Below, piece by piece: positions 8,019 to 16,609 of a DNA stretch of 64,000 nucleotides. The first letter of the stretch is position 1, and every line of letters starts with the position of its first letter. The notes under the pieces were generated by a model. The model ran no database searches. It worked only from the letters and a program-made list of their open reading frames with translations, and was not told the DNA's origin. The stretch is from Natronosporangium sp035305625 (GTDB taxonomy: Bacteria; Actinomycetota; Actinomycetes; Mycobacteriales; Micromonosporaceae). The translations under genes and the position numbers were made by a program. Location: contig CAWEKD010000007.1 in the NCBI GenBank assembly GCA_963809545.1, positions 682,001 through 746,000 of the forward strand. Direction: 5' to 3'.

Positions 8019-9149
8019 TCACCCTGACCTCAATTGCTCCCCGGCTCCGGTCAGCAGTGTCTCCATCCGCGCGACCGTCTGCTGCCAGATCGGCGCCGCC
8101 GGATCGATCACCGCGAAGTGATCCCCCGGCGCCTCCAGGTAGGTCACCTCGTCCCCGGCGGCGCGGGCGGCGGCCACGTACCGCCGATTGAAGTCGATCA
8201 GGTCGAGATCGTCCTGCTGCCCCTGCACGATCAGTTGTCGAACCCCGATCGGCACCCGCGCCAGCGGGTCGGCGGCGGCGTACCGCTCCGGACGATCGGC
8301 CACCCCGCCGGCCAGCGCGGCGGTGACCGCGCCGGTACCGATCTCCCGCCGATCCCCCTCGGCCAGGTCCAGCACCCCGGCCAGCGAGACCACCACCCGC
8401 ACCCGGACCCCATCGGCGGCCGCGCGCAGCGCCAACTGCCCACCCGCGGAGTGGCCCAGCACCGCCACCCGATCGGGATCCACCTCCGGCACCGTCGCCA
8501 GGTGCGCCAACCCCGCGGCCACATCCGCGGCGGTCACCTCCCAGCCGAACCGGTCCGGCCGACGGTACTCCAGATTCCAGGTGACGAACCCGCGCCTGGT
8601 CAGGTCCACCGCGAGCGCGTCCATCAGATCCGCGCCCCACACCGACCGCCAGAACCCGCCGTGCAGCAACACCGCCCCGCCCCGGGGCGGGGCGGTCGCC
8701 GGCAGCCGCAGATCCGCCCACTGCTCCGGATGGGTGCCGTACCAGACCCGCCGGGCCGGCGCCGCCACCCGCCAGTACCCGTGCCGGATCGCCCAGACCA
8801 GGCCGAACACTCCCCGGCCCGCCAGATGCACCCCGCCCGGAGCCACCGGCAGCGGCTCCACCACCGACAGGTCATACCAGACGGTCCGATCCGCCGCCCC
8901 CGCCCGCTCCGCCAGCGCCCGGACCGCCGGCACCGGTCCGGGCAGCACCACCGCCACCGCGGTCGGGTCGGCCGCCACCTCACCCAACCGTTGCGACACC
9001 TCCGCCGGGGTGTCCGCCCGGACCAGGCGCCCGGTCACCCCGAGCGCGGCGCAGGTATCGGTGGTCACCTCCGCCAACAGCGCCGCATCGGCGACCACCC
9101 CGGGGCCGAGGAGCACGACCACCGTCCGCGGCGCTCCCGACACCGTCAC
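8019..9149 (-). CDS. Arylformamidase-like alpha/beta hydrolase with N-terminal type II dehydroquinase-like domain
   Basis: 376 residues in two parts. Residues about 145-370 are an alpha/beta hydrolase of the kynurenine formamidase type: the oxyanion motif HGGFW, nucleophile elbow GHSAGG, an aspartate in QGQQDDLDL and a histidine in APGDHFAV complete a triad. Residues about 8-130 resemble type II 3-dehydroquinate dehydratase (VVVLLGPG start, LGEVAADPTAVAVVLPGP, and AGRGVFGLVWAIRHGYW aligning with the last AroQ helix), but the catalytic Tyr, Arg and His of AroQ are not evident. The start overlaps the upstream oxidoreductase stop (GTGA), so it is the last gene of the long operon. Likely N-formylkynurenine or another formamide/ester hydrolysis; the domain role is unknown. 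Confidence 0.82.
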   Translation of the reverse strand: MTVSGAPRTVVVLLGPGVVADAALLAEVTTDTCAALGVTGRLVRADTPAEVSQRLGEVAADPTAVAVVLPGPVPAVRALAERAGAADRTVWYDLSVVEPLPVAPGGVHLAGRGVFGLVWAIRHGYWRVAAPARRVWYGTHPEQWADLRLPATAPPRGGAVLLHGGFWRSVWGADLMDALAVDLTRRGFVTWNLEYRRPDRFGWEVTAADVAAGLAHLATVPEVDPDRVAVLGHSAGGQLALRAAADGVRVRVVVSLAGVLDLAEGDRREIGTGAVTAALAGGVADRPERYAAADPLARVPIGVRQLIVQGQQDDLDLIDFNRRYVAAARAAGDEVTYLEAPGDHFAVIDPAAPIWQQTVARMETLLTGAGEQLRSG

Positions 9150-10171
9150 GCCCCCTCCCCGCGCGCAGGGTGACGGTTCAGCATCGGCAGCACCGCGCTG
9201 CCCAGCAGATCCACTCCCTGTTCCCCGGTCAACCCGTGCGGGGTGCCGAACTCCACCCGTCCGACCCCGGCGTCGATCAAGGCCTGTGCCTGGGCCGCCA
9301 CCTGCTCCGGGTCACCGGCGAACGCGAACTTGTCCAGCAGGTCGCCCGGGATCAACCGCCCCGCCGCCTCCGGATCACCGTCGGCGACCAACTGCTTGAC
9401 CCGGGCCAGCAGCTCCGGCGGCACCTGGACGGTCGGATCCAGCTCCGCCACCACCGCCAGGTACATCGCCACCTCGGTACGCGCCAGCCGCCGCGCCACC
9501 CGCCGATCGGTGTCCACCACCGTCACCGCGCCGAACACGATCCGGATCTCATCGACCGAGCGGCCGGCCGCCTCCGCCCCGACCCGGATCCGTTCCCGGA
9601 TCACCGGCACCATGTCCGGGTTGGCGCTCCGCCCGACCTTGAGCTCCTGCGCCACCCGGCCGGCCAGCGCGGCCCCCTTCGGCCCCCAGGCCCCGATCAG
9701 CAGCGGCGGATCCGGCCGCTGCACCCGGTACCGCAGCCCGGTACCCGGAGCCAGCTGGAACACCGAGCCGGAGAAGCCGGAGACGTCCCCGCCCAGCAGC
9801 CGGTAGATCACCTCCACCGCCTCGGCCAGGGTCGTCACTGGCCGCCTCTGCGTGATCCCCACCTCGCCCAACCAGGCACCGCGGGCCAGCCCCAGGTACG
9901 CCCGGCCCCGGGAAGCCAGGTCCAGGGACGCGACCTGGCCGGCGATCTCGTACGGGGCCAGGGAGTACGGGTTCAGGCAGGCCGGCCCCAGCCGGACCCG
10001 CTCGGTGACCGCGGCCATCTCCAGCAACGGAAAGATCGGCGGCTGATACATCAGGTCGCCGTACACGCTCAGCACGTCGAACCCGTGCTGCTCGGCCCGG
10101 TGCGCCAGCCGGGCGTACTGGCCGGCCGGCTTGTCGCTCTGGATCCCGAGGCCGATCTCCACCCCGGTCAT
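9146..10171 (-). CDS. LLM-class (luciferase-like) F420-dependent oxidoreductase
   Basis: 341-residue TIM-barrel protein of the bacterial luciferase-like superfamily. Seen: N-terminal LGIQSDKPAGQYARLAHRAEQHGFDVLSVYGD, mid-protein LYYR-type region replaced by YLGLARGAWLGEVG, and C-terminal FAGDPEQVAAQAQALIDAGV typical of the family. In actinobacteria such proteins usually use F420H2, though FMN cannot be excluded. Operon partners suggest it oxidises or reduces an intermediate from the hydantoinase/amidohydrolase steps (inference). The stop overlaps the next gene; the ATG overlaps the stop of the TIGR04076 gene. Confidence 0.88.
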   Translation of the reverse strand: MTGVEIGLGIQSDKPAGQYARLAHRAEQHGFDVLSVYGDLMYQPPIFPLLEMAAVTERVRLGPACLNPYSLAPYEIAGQVASLDLASRGRAYLGLARGAWLGEVGITQRRPVTTLAEAVEVIYRLLGGDVSGFSGSVFQLAPGTGLRYRVQRPDPPLLIGAWGPKGAALAGRVAQELKVGRSANPDMVPVIRERIRVGAEAAGRSVDEIRIVFGAVTVVDTDRRVARRLARTEVAMYLAVVAELDPTVQVPPELLARVKQLVADGDPEAAGRLIPGDLLDKFAFAGDPEQVAAQAQALIDAGVGRVEFGTPHGLTGEQGVDLLGSAVLPMLNRHPARGEGA

Positions 10172-10494
10172 GTCAGCTCCGTGGTGTCGAGCCGGCGCAG
10201 CCGGGTCCGCTCCACCCGCATCACCAGGCCTTCCTCCGGGTCCGGGCAGGAGAACAGGGTGTCCTGCTCCAGCCAGTCCCCGGGCGGGAGCTTCCGCTGC
10301 TTACCGGTCACAAACGGCAGCACCGACGCCAGCGCCCAGATGCAGAACTTCTTCCCCTCCGGGATCCGCAGGTGGGCGCTCTCAGTCACCTCGAAGTAGT
10401 CACCCACCGCCATCCCGCACGCGGACCGGCCCTCGATCCGGTCCACGGTCACCCGCAGGTCGTAGACCTCGGTGACGTCACCCTCGTGCGCCAT
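10168..10494 (-). CDS. TIGR04076 family protein
   Basis: 108-residue soluble protein. It starts with a beta-rich segment (VYDLRVTVDRIEGRSACGMAVGD) and has FCIWALASVLPFVTG, a pattern of the TIGR04076 family whose biochemical role is not known. The family usually has conserved cysteines (CxxG and CPWA); here one cysteine precedes GMAVGD and another occurs in FCIWAL. Overlaps both neighbours by a few bases, so it is part of the operon; family members often sit beside redox enzymes. Confidence 0.75.
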   Translation of the reverse strand: MAHEGDVTEVYDLRVTVDRIEGRSACGMAVGDYFEVTESAHLRIPEGKKFCIWALASVLPFVTGKQRKLPPGDWLEQDTLFSCPDPEEGLVMRVERTRLRRLDTTELT

Positions 10495-11486
10495 CAGTCG
10501 CCTCCCATCTCCACCACCAGCTTGCCGGTGCTGCGGCGAGCGGCAAGGTCGGCCAGGGCGGATGCCGCACTCTGGAACGGCACCACCCGGCTGACTGGTG
10601 GGCGCACCAGGCCCTGCCGGTACAGCTCGAACAGCTCCTGGTACGTGGCGGCTACCTGCGCCGGTCGCCGCCAGGGATAGGACGACCCCCAGGAAACCCC
10701 GATCACGCTCTGGTTACTGGCCATCAGCCGGGTCGGATCCACCGGGGGCGGCTGCCCGGCCGCGGTCCCGACCGCCACCAACCGGCCCTCGAACGCCAGG
10801 CAGTCCAGGGCCCGGGCGGACAGCTCACCCCCGACCGGGTCGACCACCACGTCCGCCCCGTACCCACCGGTGGCGGCCCGGACCGCCGCGGCCAGGTCCT
10901 CCTGGCGGTAGTCGACCAGCGCGTCCACCCCCTGCTCCCGACAGTAGGCCAGCTTCTCCGGCCCGCCGGCCGCCGCGACCACCCGGGCGCCGCGGGCCCG
11001 CGCCAGTTGGATGGTGGCGATCCCGACCCCGCCGGCGGCGGCCAGCACCAGCACCGTCTGCCCAGCCTGCAGCCCCGCCCGCGCCAACGCGGTCGCGGCG
11101 GTCTGGTAGATGACCGGTAGCCCGGCCGCCGCCACGGGCGGCAACTCCGGTGGCCGAGGAACCACCAACCCCACCGAGACCGTGACCTGCTCGGCGAGCC
11201 CTCCCGCCGGGAAGGTGGGGCAGGCGATCACCTCCCGCCCCAACAGGGCCTCCGCCCCCGGGCCCGCGGCCACCACCTGCCCGACCACCTCCACGCCGGG
11301 TGTGACCGGGGGCGGAGGCTGCTGGGGATACTCTCCCCGGCACACCATCACATCCAGGAAGTTCAGGCCTACCGCCCGCACCACCAGCCGCACCTGGCCA
11401 GGGCCGGGGGGCGGGTCCTCCGGCGCCTCGACCAGGCGCAGCACCTGGTCGGGAGGGCCGAACCGGTCGGCCTGCCAGCGCCACAT
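10494..11486 (-). CDS. NADPH:quinone oxidoreductase-type MDR enzyme
   Basis: 330-residue medium-chain dehydrogenase/reductase without the structural-zinc cysteines, i.e. the quinone oxidoreductase/enoyl reductase branch. Seen: N-terminal GroES-like fold (VRAVGLNFLDVMVCRGEY, PGVEVVGQVVAAG), the nucleotide-binding motif VLVLAAAGGVGIATIQLA and VVVDPVGGEL, and C-terminal GKLVVEMG. Reduces an activated double bond or quinone with NADPH (family knowledge). The ATG at 11486 was chosen because it overlaps the stop of the SnoaL gene (ATGA) and precedes the conserved core; an in-frame upstream GTG is read-through. Confidence 0.88.
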   Translation of the reverse strand: MWRWQADRFGPPDQVLRLVEAPEDPPPGPGQVRLVVRAVGLNFLDVMVCRGEYPQQPPPPVTPGVEVVGQVVAAGPGAEALLGREVIACPTFPAGGLAEQVTVSVGLVVPRPPELPPVAAAGLPVIYQTAATALARAGLQAGQTVLVLAAAGGVGIATIQLARARGARVVAAAGGPEKLAYCREQGVDALVDYRQEDLAAAVRAATGGYGADVVVDPVGGELSARALDCLAFEGRLVAVGTAAGQPPPVDPTRLMASNQSVIGVSWGSSYPWRRPAQVAATYQELFELYRQGLVRPPVSRVVPFQSAASALADLAARRSTGKLVVEMGGD

Positions 11487-11896
11487 CAGCCCTGCTCCTG
11501 GACCCGTTCCGAGTGGTGGTGCACGATCAGCCACCTACCGTCGGTCCGGCGCAGCACGTCGGTGACCCGGTGCCACTGCGGCGGCCCGCCGTCCGCGGGC
11601 TCCGCCACCAGCTCGTAGCGAGCACAGCCGGTGTCGCCCCACACGTCGATCCGCTTCCGTTCCGCGGCCAGGCGCCGCAGCTTGGGGCGGGCGCCGGCGG
11701 CGTCCCGCTGATCCCGATAGGCGTCCAGTTCGGACCTTTCCCGCAGCCGCCCGGGCAGGTGGGTCTCCCAGGTGGTCACCTCGGGGTGCAGGTGGCGGTC
11801 GAACCGTTCCCGGTCCCCGGCCAGGAACGCCTGGTACAGGTCGTCGATCGCGGCCGCGATCTCGGCGGACGCGCCCGGCTGTCCCGTGACGGTCAT
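11486..11896 (-). CDS. SnoaL/NTF2-like protein
   Basis: 136-residue protein with the NTF2-like cone fold pattern: IAAAIDDLYQAFLAGDRERFDRHLHPEVTTWE at the N-terminus and VTDVLRRTDGRWLIVHHHSE at the C-terminus, typical of nuclear transport factor 2/SnoaL relatives of unknown or isomerase/hydrolase-like activity. Starts a few bases inside the end of the amidohydrolase gene and its stop overlaps the MDR gene, so it is translationally coupled. It may process an intermediate or be an accessory subunit (inference). Confidence 0.82.
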   Translation of the reverse strand: MTVTGQPGASAEIAAAIDDLYQAFLAGDRERFDRHLHPEVTTWETHLPGRLRERSELDAYRDQRDAAGARPKLRRLAAERKRIDVWGDTGCARYELVAEPADGGPPQWHRVTDVLRRTDGRWLIVHHHSERVQEQG

Positions 11897-13156
11897 ACCG
11901 ACCACCCCGCCCGGTCGTCCCGGACCACCCGGCCCCCGGCCATCACCCACCGCACCCGCCGGAACGCCGCCGGGTCGGTGGTCGGATCACCGTCCATGGC
12001 GATCAGGTCGGCGTACTTGCCGGCCTCCACCGTCCCCAGGTCCGCCTCCGCGCCGAGCCAGCGGATCGGTCCGAGTGTGCCGGCGTACAGCGCCTGCGCC
12101 GGCGGAGCCCGTACTCCACCATGTACTCCAGCTCCCGCACCGTGGCGTTGGTGCCGTCAAACCGCCAGAACGGCGGCATGTCGCTGCCCAGCAGCACCTC
12201 CACCCCGGCCTGCAGCGCCATCTGGTAGCTCTCCACGTGCCGTGCCCCGGCGCCCAGCGAGCGGGCCTGCATCCACTCCGGCACCCCCAGCTCGTCGAAG
12301 AACGACTTGCACCGGGTGACCAGCAGGGTCGGCACCAGCGCGGTCCCCTGGGCGGCCATCTCCTTGGTGACCTGCTCGGTCAACTGGTAACCGTGCTCCA
12401 CACAGTCCAGACCCAGCGCGACCGCGTCGGCGATCACCGCGTGCCGGTCCGGCGTGGGCGGTCACCTTCCGCCCCCAGGCGTGGGCGGTTTCGATCACGG
12501 CGGCCAGCTCGTCCGGGAACAGCTGCCGGGTGTGGATCTGCTCGTGCTCACCGGCGATCCCGCCCGGAGATCATCACCTTGATCAGGTCGGCGCCGGCCT
12601 TGACCTGGCTCCGCACTCCCCGCCGGAACCCGTCCGCCCCGTCGCACTCCAGCGTGTCGCTGCCGAAGTGTCCGTGCCCGCCGGTGCACACCAGCGCCCG
12701 CCCCGCGGTGAAGATCCGGGGTCCGGGCAGCCACCCGGCGGTGATCGCCCGCCGCAGCGCGAAGTCGGCGTGGTCCTTCTCCGCCACGCACCGCACGGTG
12801 GTCACCCCACAGGCGAGGGTGCGTCGCGCCCCGTCCGCCATGTACAGCACCAGCTCGTGCGGGTTGAACTGCCGGATGGCGTCCCCCCGCGGCCCCGGCA
12901 ACGACAGCGAGAAGTGGGTGTGCATATTGACCAGACCCGGGGTCAGGTACGCCCCGTCCAGGTCCTGGACCTGGACCGGGCCGGCGGCCCGCGCCTGCCC
13001 CAGCACCTCGGCCGCCGGGCCGACGGCCTTGATCCGGTCCCCCTGCACCCACACCGCCGCGTCGGGCAGCGCCGGCACGCCCGCCACGATCCGCCCGTCG
13101 ACTACCGTGCAGTTGGTGAGCACCACGTCCGGGTGCTGGTCATCGTTCTGTTTCAC
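11893..13156 (-). pseudogene. Metal-dependent amidohydrolase, three frameshifts
   Basis: Imidazolonepropionase-like amidohydrolase. Restored length is about 420 residues. Metal-binding HTH is in PGLVNMHTHFSLS; further marks are GVTTVRCV, AGADLIKVMISG, the histidine in KVTAHA, VEHGYQ and LLGSDMPPFW, ending with an amidohydrolase tail (DLIAMDGDPTTDP, VRWVMAGGRVV). Frame changes lie near 12564 (extra G in GGGCGGG), 12452 and 12109; all conserved motifs survive, which argues for sequence error rather than decay. It follows the HyuB genes directly and would hydrolyse a cyclic or N-acyl intermediate (inference). Confidence 0.85.
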
Positions 13157-14880
13157 GCCGACACCACTCCGTCGATCTCCACTCCGTAGATTTCCCGGGC
13201 GGCGCGGGCCGAGACGTACCCTTCGGCCACGTCCTCCCGCACCGCCGCCGGATCCCGCAGCCGCGGATCACCGTGCCCACCACCGCCGGCGGTCAGCAGC
13301 GTCACCCGGTCCCCGGGCCTCACGGTGGTCCGGGCGGTGCTGACCCGGCGTTCCCGGTCGGTACCCGGGAACACCACCACCTGGTTCGGCTCCGGCTCCC
13401 GCCCACCGGCCAGCGCCCACGGCCGGGACTTGGTCTTCTTGATGACGGTGAGGAACTCGCCCGGCGTGACGAACCGGATGTCCCGCCGCAACCCCGGTCC
13501 GCCTCGGAACCGGCCGGCGCCACCGGAGTCGGTACGGATCTCCAACCGTTCGAAGAACATCCCGGTGCGGGCCTCCAGCACCTCCACCGGGGTGTTCCGC
13601 GCCTGGGTCTGGGCCAGGTGGTTGGCCGGTCCGATCCCGTCGTGGTCGGGGCAGGCCCCCCACCCGACCGCGTCGTTGTTGCTGACCGCGAACAACTGCC
13701 CGGTGTCCGGGTGGGTCCCCACCATCATGAACCCCGGCACGTCCCCACCGGAGGAGGCCGGCAGCCGATCCGGCATCCCCTGCGCCAACGCCCGGTAGAT
13801 CAATTCCAGCGCCACCGTCCCGGTCCACTGGGTGAAGGTGGCCGCCGGATACTGCGCGTAGAACAGGCTGCCCGGCTCCGCCTTCACCCGCAGCGGAGCG
13901 AAATGCCCGGCATTGGTCTGCTCAAACGGGGTGGTGATCGCCTTGAACGCCACCCGGCAGGTCGCGATGGTCGCCCCCAGTGGCAGGTTCACCGGCCCCG
14001 GCACCGCGGGCGAGGAACCGGTGAAGTCCACAATGAACTCCTCACCGGTGACGGTGACCGTGCACTTCATCCGGATCGGATCGTCGGTGATCCCGTCATC
14101 GTCCAGCCAGTCCTCCGCGGTCCAGGAGCCCCGGGGCAGGGTCGCCACCGCCGAGGCGGCCGCGGCCGCACCCGCCTCGATCGCCTGGGCGATCGAGGCC
14201 TCGACCACCGCGGTGCCGAACCGGCGATACACCTCCACCAGTCGGCGCTCCCCGGTACGCAGCGCGGCGATCTGGGCGTGCAGGTCCCCCAGCACCAGCT
14301 CCGGCATCCGCGAGTTGAACCGGATCAGCTCCAGGATCTGGTGCACCGGCTCCCCACCGGAGACCACCTTGGTGCCCGGGAAGATCAGTCCTTCCTGGTG
14401 CATGTCGGTGGAGTCCAGCACGTACCCCGGATCCTTGGCCCCCAGGTCCATCCAGTGCGCCCGGATGCACAGGAACGCCACCGGACGGTCCCCGTCGGGC
14501 AGGAACACCGGGCTGAACAAGGTGGCGTCGTAGGCGTGGGCCGCGTTCCAGTACGGGTAGTTCAGCAGCACCACGTCGCCCGGGCGCAGGTGCTCCCGCC
14601 CCACGTACTCCACCCCTTTCCGGATGGAGTAGTCGTTGGCGCCCAGGAACCGGGACAAGCCGGTGGACTCAGCGACCAGCCGCAGCTCGGCGTCGTAGAT
14701 GGAGATACCGAAGTCGTGCACCTCGTAGATGACCGGGTTGAAGGCGGTGCGCACCAGCGCGGCACGCATCTCCTCCGCGGTGGCCACCAGGTAACTGCGC
14801 ACCACCTCGGCGGTGGCTCCATCCACCTGGACGCCGGCCGTCCCGCCCCCGGCGGCTGGTCGCTGAGTCGGGTCAGCCAT
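13153..14880 (-). CDS. hyuB: Hydantoinase B/oxoprolinase family protein (second copy)
   Basis: 575-residue HyuB-type subunit, which pairs with HyuA for ATP-dependent opening of hydantoins, 5-oxoproline or lactams, or for carboxylation in acetone/acetophenone carboxylases. Seen: EVVRSYLVATAEEMRAAL and AFNPVIYEVHDFG at the N-terminus, FTGSSPAVPGPVN in the middle and the Gly-rich SGGAGRFRGG and GGGGHGDP near the C-terminus. It is a tandem paralogue of the gene at 14873-16609 with blocks of exact DNA identity. The ATG at 14880 was chosen because it precedes the conserved core and overlaps the previous stop by 8 bases; the longer frame is read-through of that gene. Confidence 0.92.
   Translation of the reverse strand: MADPTQRPAAGGGTAGVQVDGATAEVVRSYLVATAEEMRAALVRTAFNPVIYEVHDFGISIYDAELRLVAESTGLSRFLGANDYSIRKGVEYVGREHLRPGDVVLLNYPYWNAAHAYDATLFSPVFLPDGDRPVAFLCIRAHWMDLGAKDPGYVLDSTDMHQEGLIFPGTKVVSGGEPVHQILELIRFNSRMPELVLGDLHAQIAALRTGERRLVEVYRRFGTAVVEASIAQAIEAGAAAAASAVATLPRGSWTAEDWLDDDGITDDPIRMKCTVTVTGEEFIVDFTGSSPAVPGPVNLPLGATIATCRVAFKAITTPFEQTNAGHFAPLRVKAEPGSLFYAQYPAATFTQWTGTVALELIYRALAQGMPDRLPASSGGDVPGFMMVGTHPDTGQLFAVSNNDAVGWGACPDHDGIGPANHLAQTQARNTPVEVLEARTGMFFERLEIRTDSGGAGRFRGGPGLRRDIRFVTPGEFLTVIKKTKSRPWALAGGREPEPNQVVVFPGTDRERRVSTARTTVRPGDRVTLLTAGGGGHGDPRLRDPAAVREDVAEGYVSARAAREIYGVEIDGVVSA
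13184..13278 (-). repeat. Exact 95-bp repeat, copy in second hyuB (partner 14910-15004)
   Basis: Identical base for base to 14910-15004, encoding the shared C-terminal segment. Two further exact blocks exist between the same genes: 13361-13488 matches 15087-15214 (128 bp), and 13673-13792 matches 15399-15518 (120 bp). Flanking stretches differ clearly, giving a mosaic that points to gene conversion. Confidence 0.85.
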
Positions 14881-16609
14881 CGGCGGCATCGGTGTCCTCG
14901 ATCGCCACCCCGTAGATTTCCCGGGCGGCGCGGGCCGAGACGTACCCTTCGGCCACGTCCTCCCGCACCGCCGCCGGATCCCGCAGCCGCGGATCACCGT
15001 GCCCGCCCCCACCCGCGGTCAGCACGGTGATCCGGTCCCCCGGCTCCACCCGAGTCCGGGTGGTGCTGACCCGGTGCTCCCGGTCAGTACCCGGGAACAC
15101 CACCACCTGGTTCGGCTCCGGCTCCCGCCCACCGGCCAGCGCCCACGGCCGGGACTTGGTCTTCTTGATGACGGTGAGGAACTCGCCCGGCGTGACGAAC
15201 CGGATGTCCCGCCGGGTGCCGCACCCGCCCCGGAACCGACCGGCACCACCGGAGTCGGTACGGATCTCCCACCGTTCGAAGAACATCCCGGTACGGGCCT
15301 CCAGCACCTCCACCGGGGTGACCCGGCCGGTGCTGCCGGAGACGTGGCTGAGCGCGGTCGAGCCGTCGTGGTCGGGAGCGCCGCCCCACCCGATCACCTC
15401 GTTGTTGCTGACCGCGAACAACTGCCCGGTGTCCGGGTGGGTCCCCACCATCATGAACCCCGGCACGTCCCCACCGGAGGAGGCCGGCAGCCGATCCGGC
15501 ATCCCCTGCGCCAACGCCTTGGTGATCAGCTCCACCGCCACGATCCCGGTCCACAGCGTGAACGTGGGCTGCGGATAGACCGCGTGGAACAGCGTCCCCG
15601 GCTCGGCGATCACCCGCAGCGGCGCCACACTGCCCTCATTGGTGGGTTGATCGGCGCTGGTCAGCGCCTTGAACACCACCTTGCAGATCGCCTCGGTGGC
15701 CCCGAACGGCATGTTCACCGGCCCCGGCACCGCGGGCGAGGAGCCGGTGAAGTCCACGGTGAACTCGTCGTCGGTGACGGTGACCGTGCACTTCATCCGG
15801 ATCGGATCGTCGGTGATCCCGTCGTCGTCCAGCCAGTCCTCGGCCGTCCACGACCCCTTCGGCAGCTCGGCCAGGGCGGACCGCACCCGGGCCTCCCCGT
15901 CGGCGATGATCCATTCGATCGCCGCGTCCACGGTCGGCTTGCCGAACTTGTCCAGGATCTCCAGGAACCGCCGCTCCCCGGTGCGCAGCGCGGCGATCTG
16001 GGCGTGCAGGTCCCCCAGCACCTCCCCGGGCATCCGCGAGTTGAACTTGATCAGCTCGTGGATCTCGTGCACCGGCTCCCCGCGGGAGACCACCTTGGTG
16101 CCCGGGAACAGCAGCCCCTCCTGGTGCACGTCGGTGGAGTCCAGCACGTACCCCGGGTCCTTGGCCCCCAGGTCCATCCAGTGCGCCCGGATGCACAGGA
16201 ACGCCACCAGTTCCCCGTCCGCCTCTGGATCATTCGGGTCCGGCCGGAACACCGGCGCGAACAGGGTGGCGTCATAGGCGTGGGCCGCGTTCCAGTACGG
16301 GTAGTTCAGCAGCACCACGTCGCCCCGGTGCAGGTTCTCCCGCCCCACGTACTCCACTCCCTTGCGCAGGGAGTAGTCGTTGGCGCCCAGGAAGAACGCC
16401 ATCCCGGTGGCCTCCGCGATCAGGCGCAGATCGGCGTCGTACATGGACATGCCGAAGTCGTGCACCTCGTAGATCACGGGGTTGAACGAGGTGCGGATCA
16501 GGGTCGCCCGCATCTCCTCGGCCGCCGACAGCAGGTAGCTACGCACCACCTCGGCGGTGGCCCCGTCGATCGCCGGCGCTCCGGCCGGCCGCGTGCCCGC
16601 GTCCGTCAC
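14873..16609 (-). CDS. hyuB: Hydantoinase B/oxoprolinase family protein (first copy)
   Basis: 578-residue HyuB-type subunit, usual length for the family. It carries EVVRSYLLSAAEEMRATL, TSFNPVIYEVHDFGMS, FTGSSPAVPGPVN, SGGAGRFRGGCG and GGGGHGDPRLRDP. Its start overlaps the HyuA stop, so HyuA and this subunit are probably made in equal amounts. Differences from the second copy concentrate in the middle third (for example RRFLEILDKFGKPTVDAAIE versus a divergent stretch there), suggesting the two subunits have distinct substrates or form a hetero-oligomer (inference). Confidence 0.93.
   Translation of the reverse strand: MTDAGTRPAGAPAIDGATAEVVRSYLLSAAEEMRATLIRTSFNPVIYEVHDFGMSMYDADLRLIAEATGMAFFLGANDYSLRKGVEYVGRENLHRGDVVLLNYPYWNAAHAYDATLFAPVFRPDPNDPEADGELVAFLCIRAHWMDLGAKDPGYVLDSTDVHQEGLLFPGTKVVSRGEPVHEIHELIKFNSRMPGEVLGDLHAQIAALRTGERRFLEILDKFGKPTVDAAIEWIIADGEARVRSALAELPKGSWTAEDWLDDDGITDDPIRMKCTVTVTDDEFTVDFTGSSPAVPGPVNMPFGATEAICKVVFKALTSADQPTNEGSVAPLRVIAEPGTLFHAVYPQPTFTLWTGIVAVELITKALAQGMPDRLPASSGGDVPGFMMVGTHPDTGQLFAVSNNEVIGWGGAPDHDGSTALSHVSGSTGRVTPVEVLEARTGMFFERWEIRTDSGGAGRFRGGCGTRRDIRFVTPGEFLTVIKKTKSRPWALAGGREPEPNQVVVFPGTDREHRVSTTRTRVEPGDRITVLTAGGGGHGDPRLRDPAAVREDVAEGYVSARAAREIYGVAIEDTDAADG
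14910..15518 (-). repeat. Partner blocks of the hyuB mosaic in the first copy
   Basis: Contains three blocks exactly matching the second hyuB gene (14910-15004, 15087-15214 and 15399-15518), separated by diverged sequence. Confidence 0.85.

Noticed and set aside
13184..15518. Repeated blocks between hyuB genes as a possible mobile element or assembly duplication
   Set aside because: The blocks are inside two complete, otherwise diverged genes without terminal inverted repeats or transposase, so conversion between paralogues explains them better.
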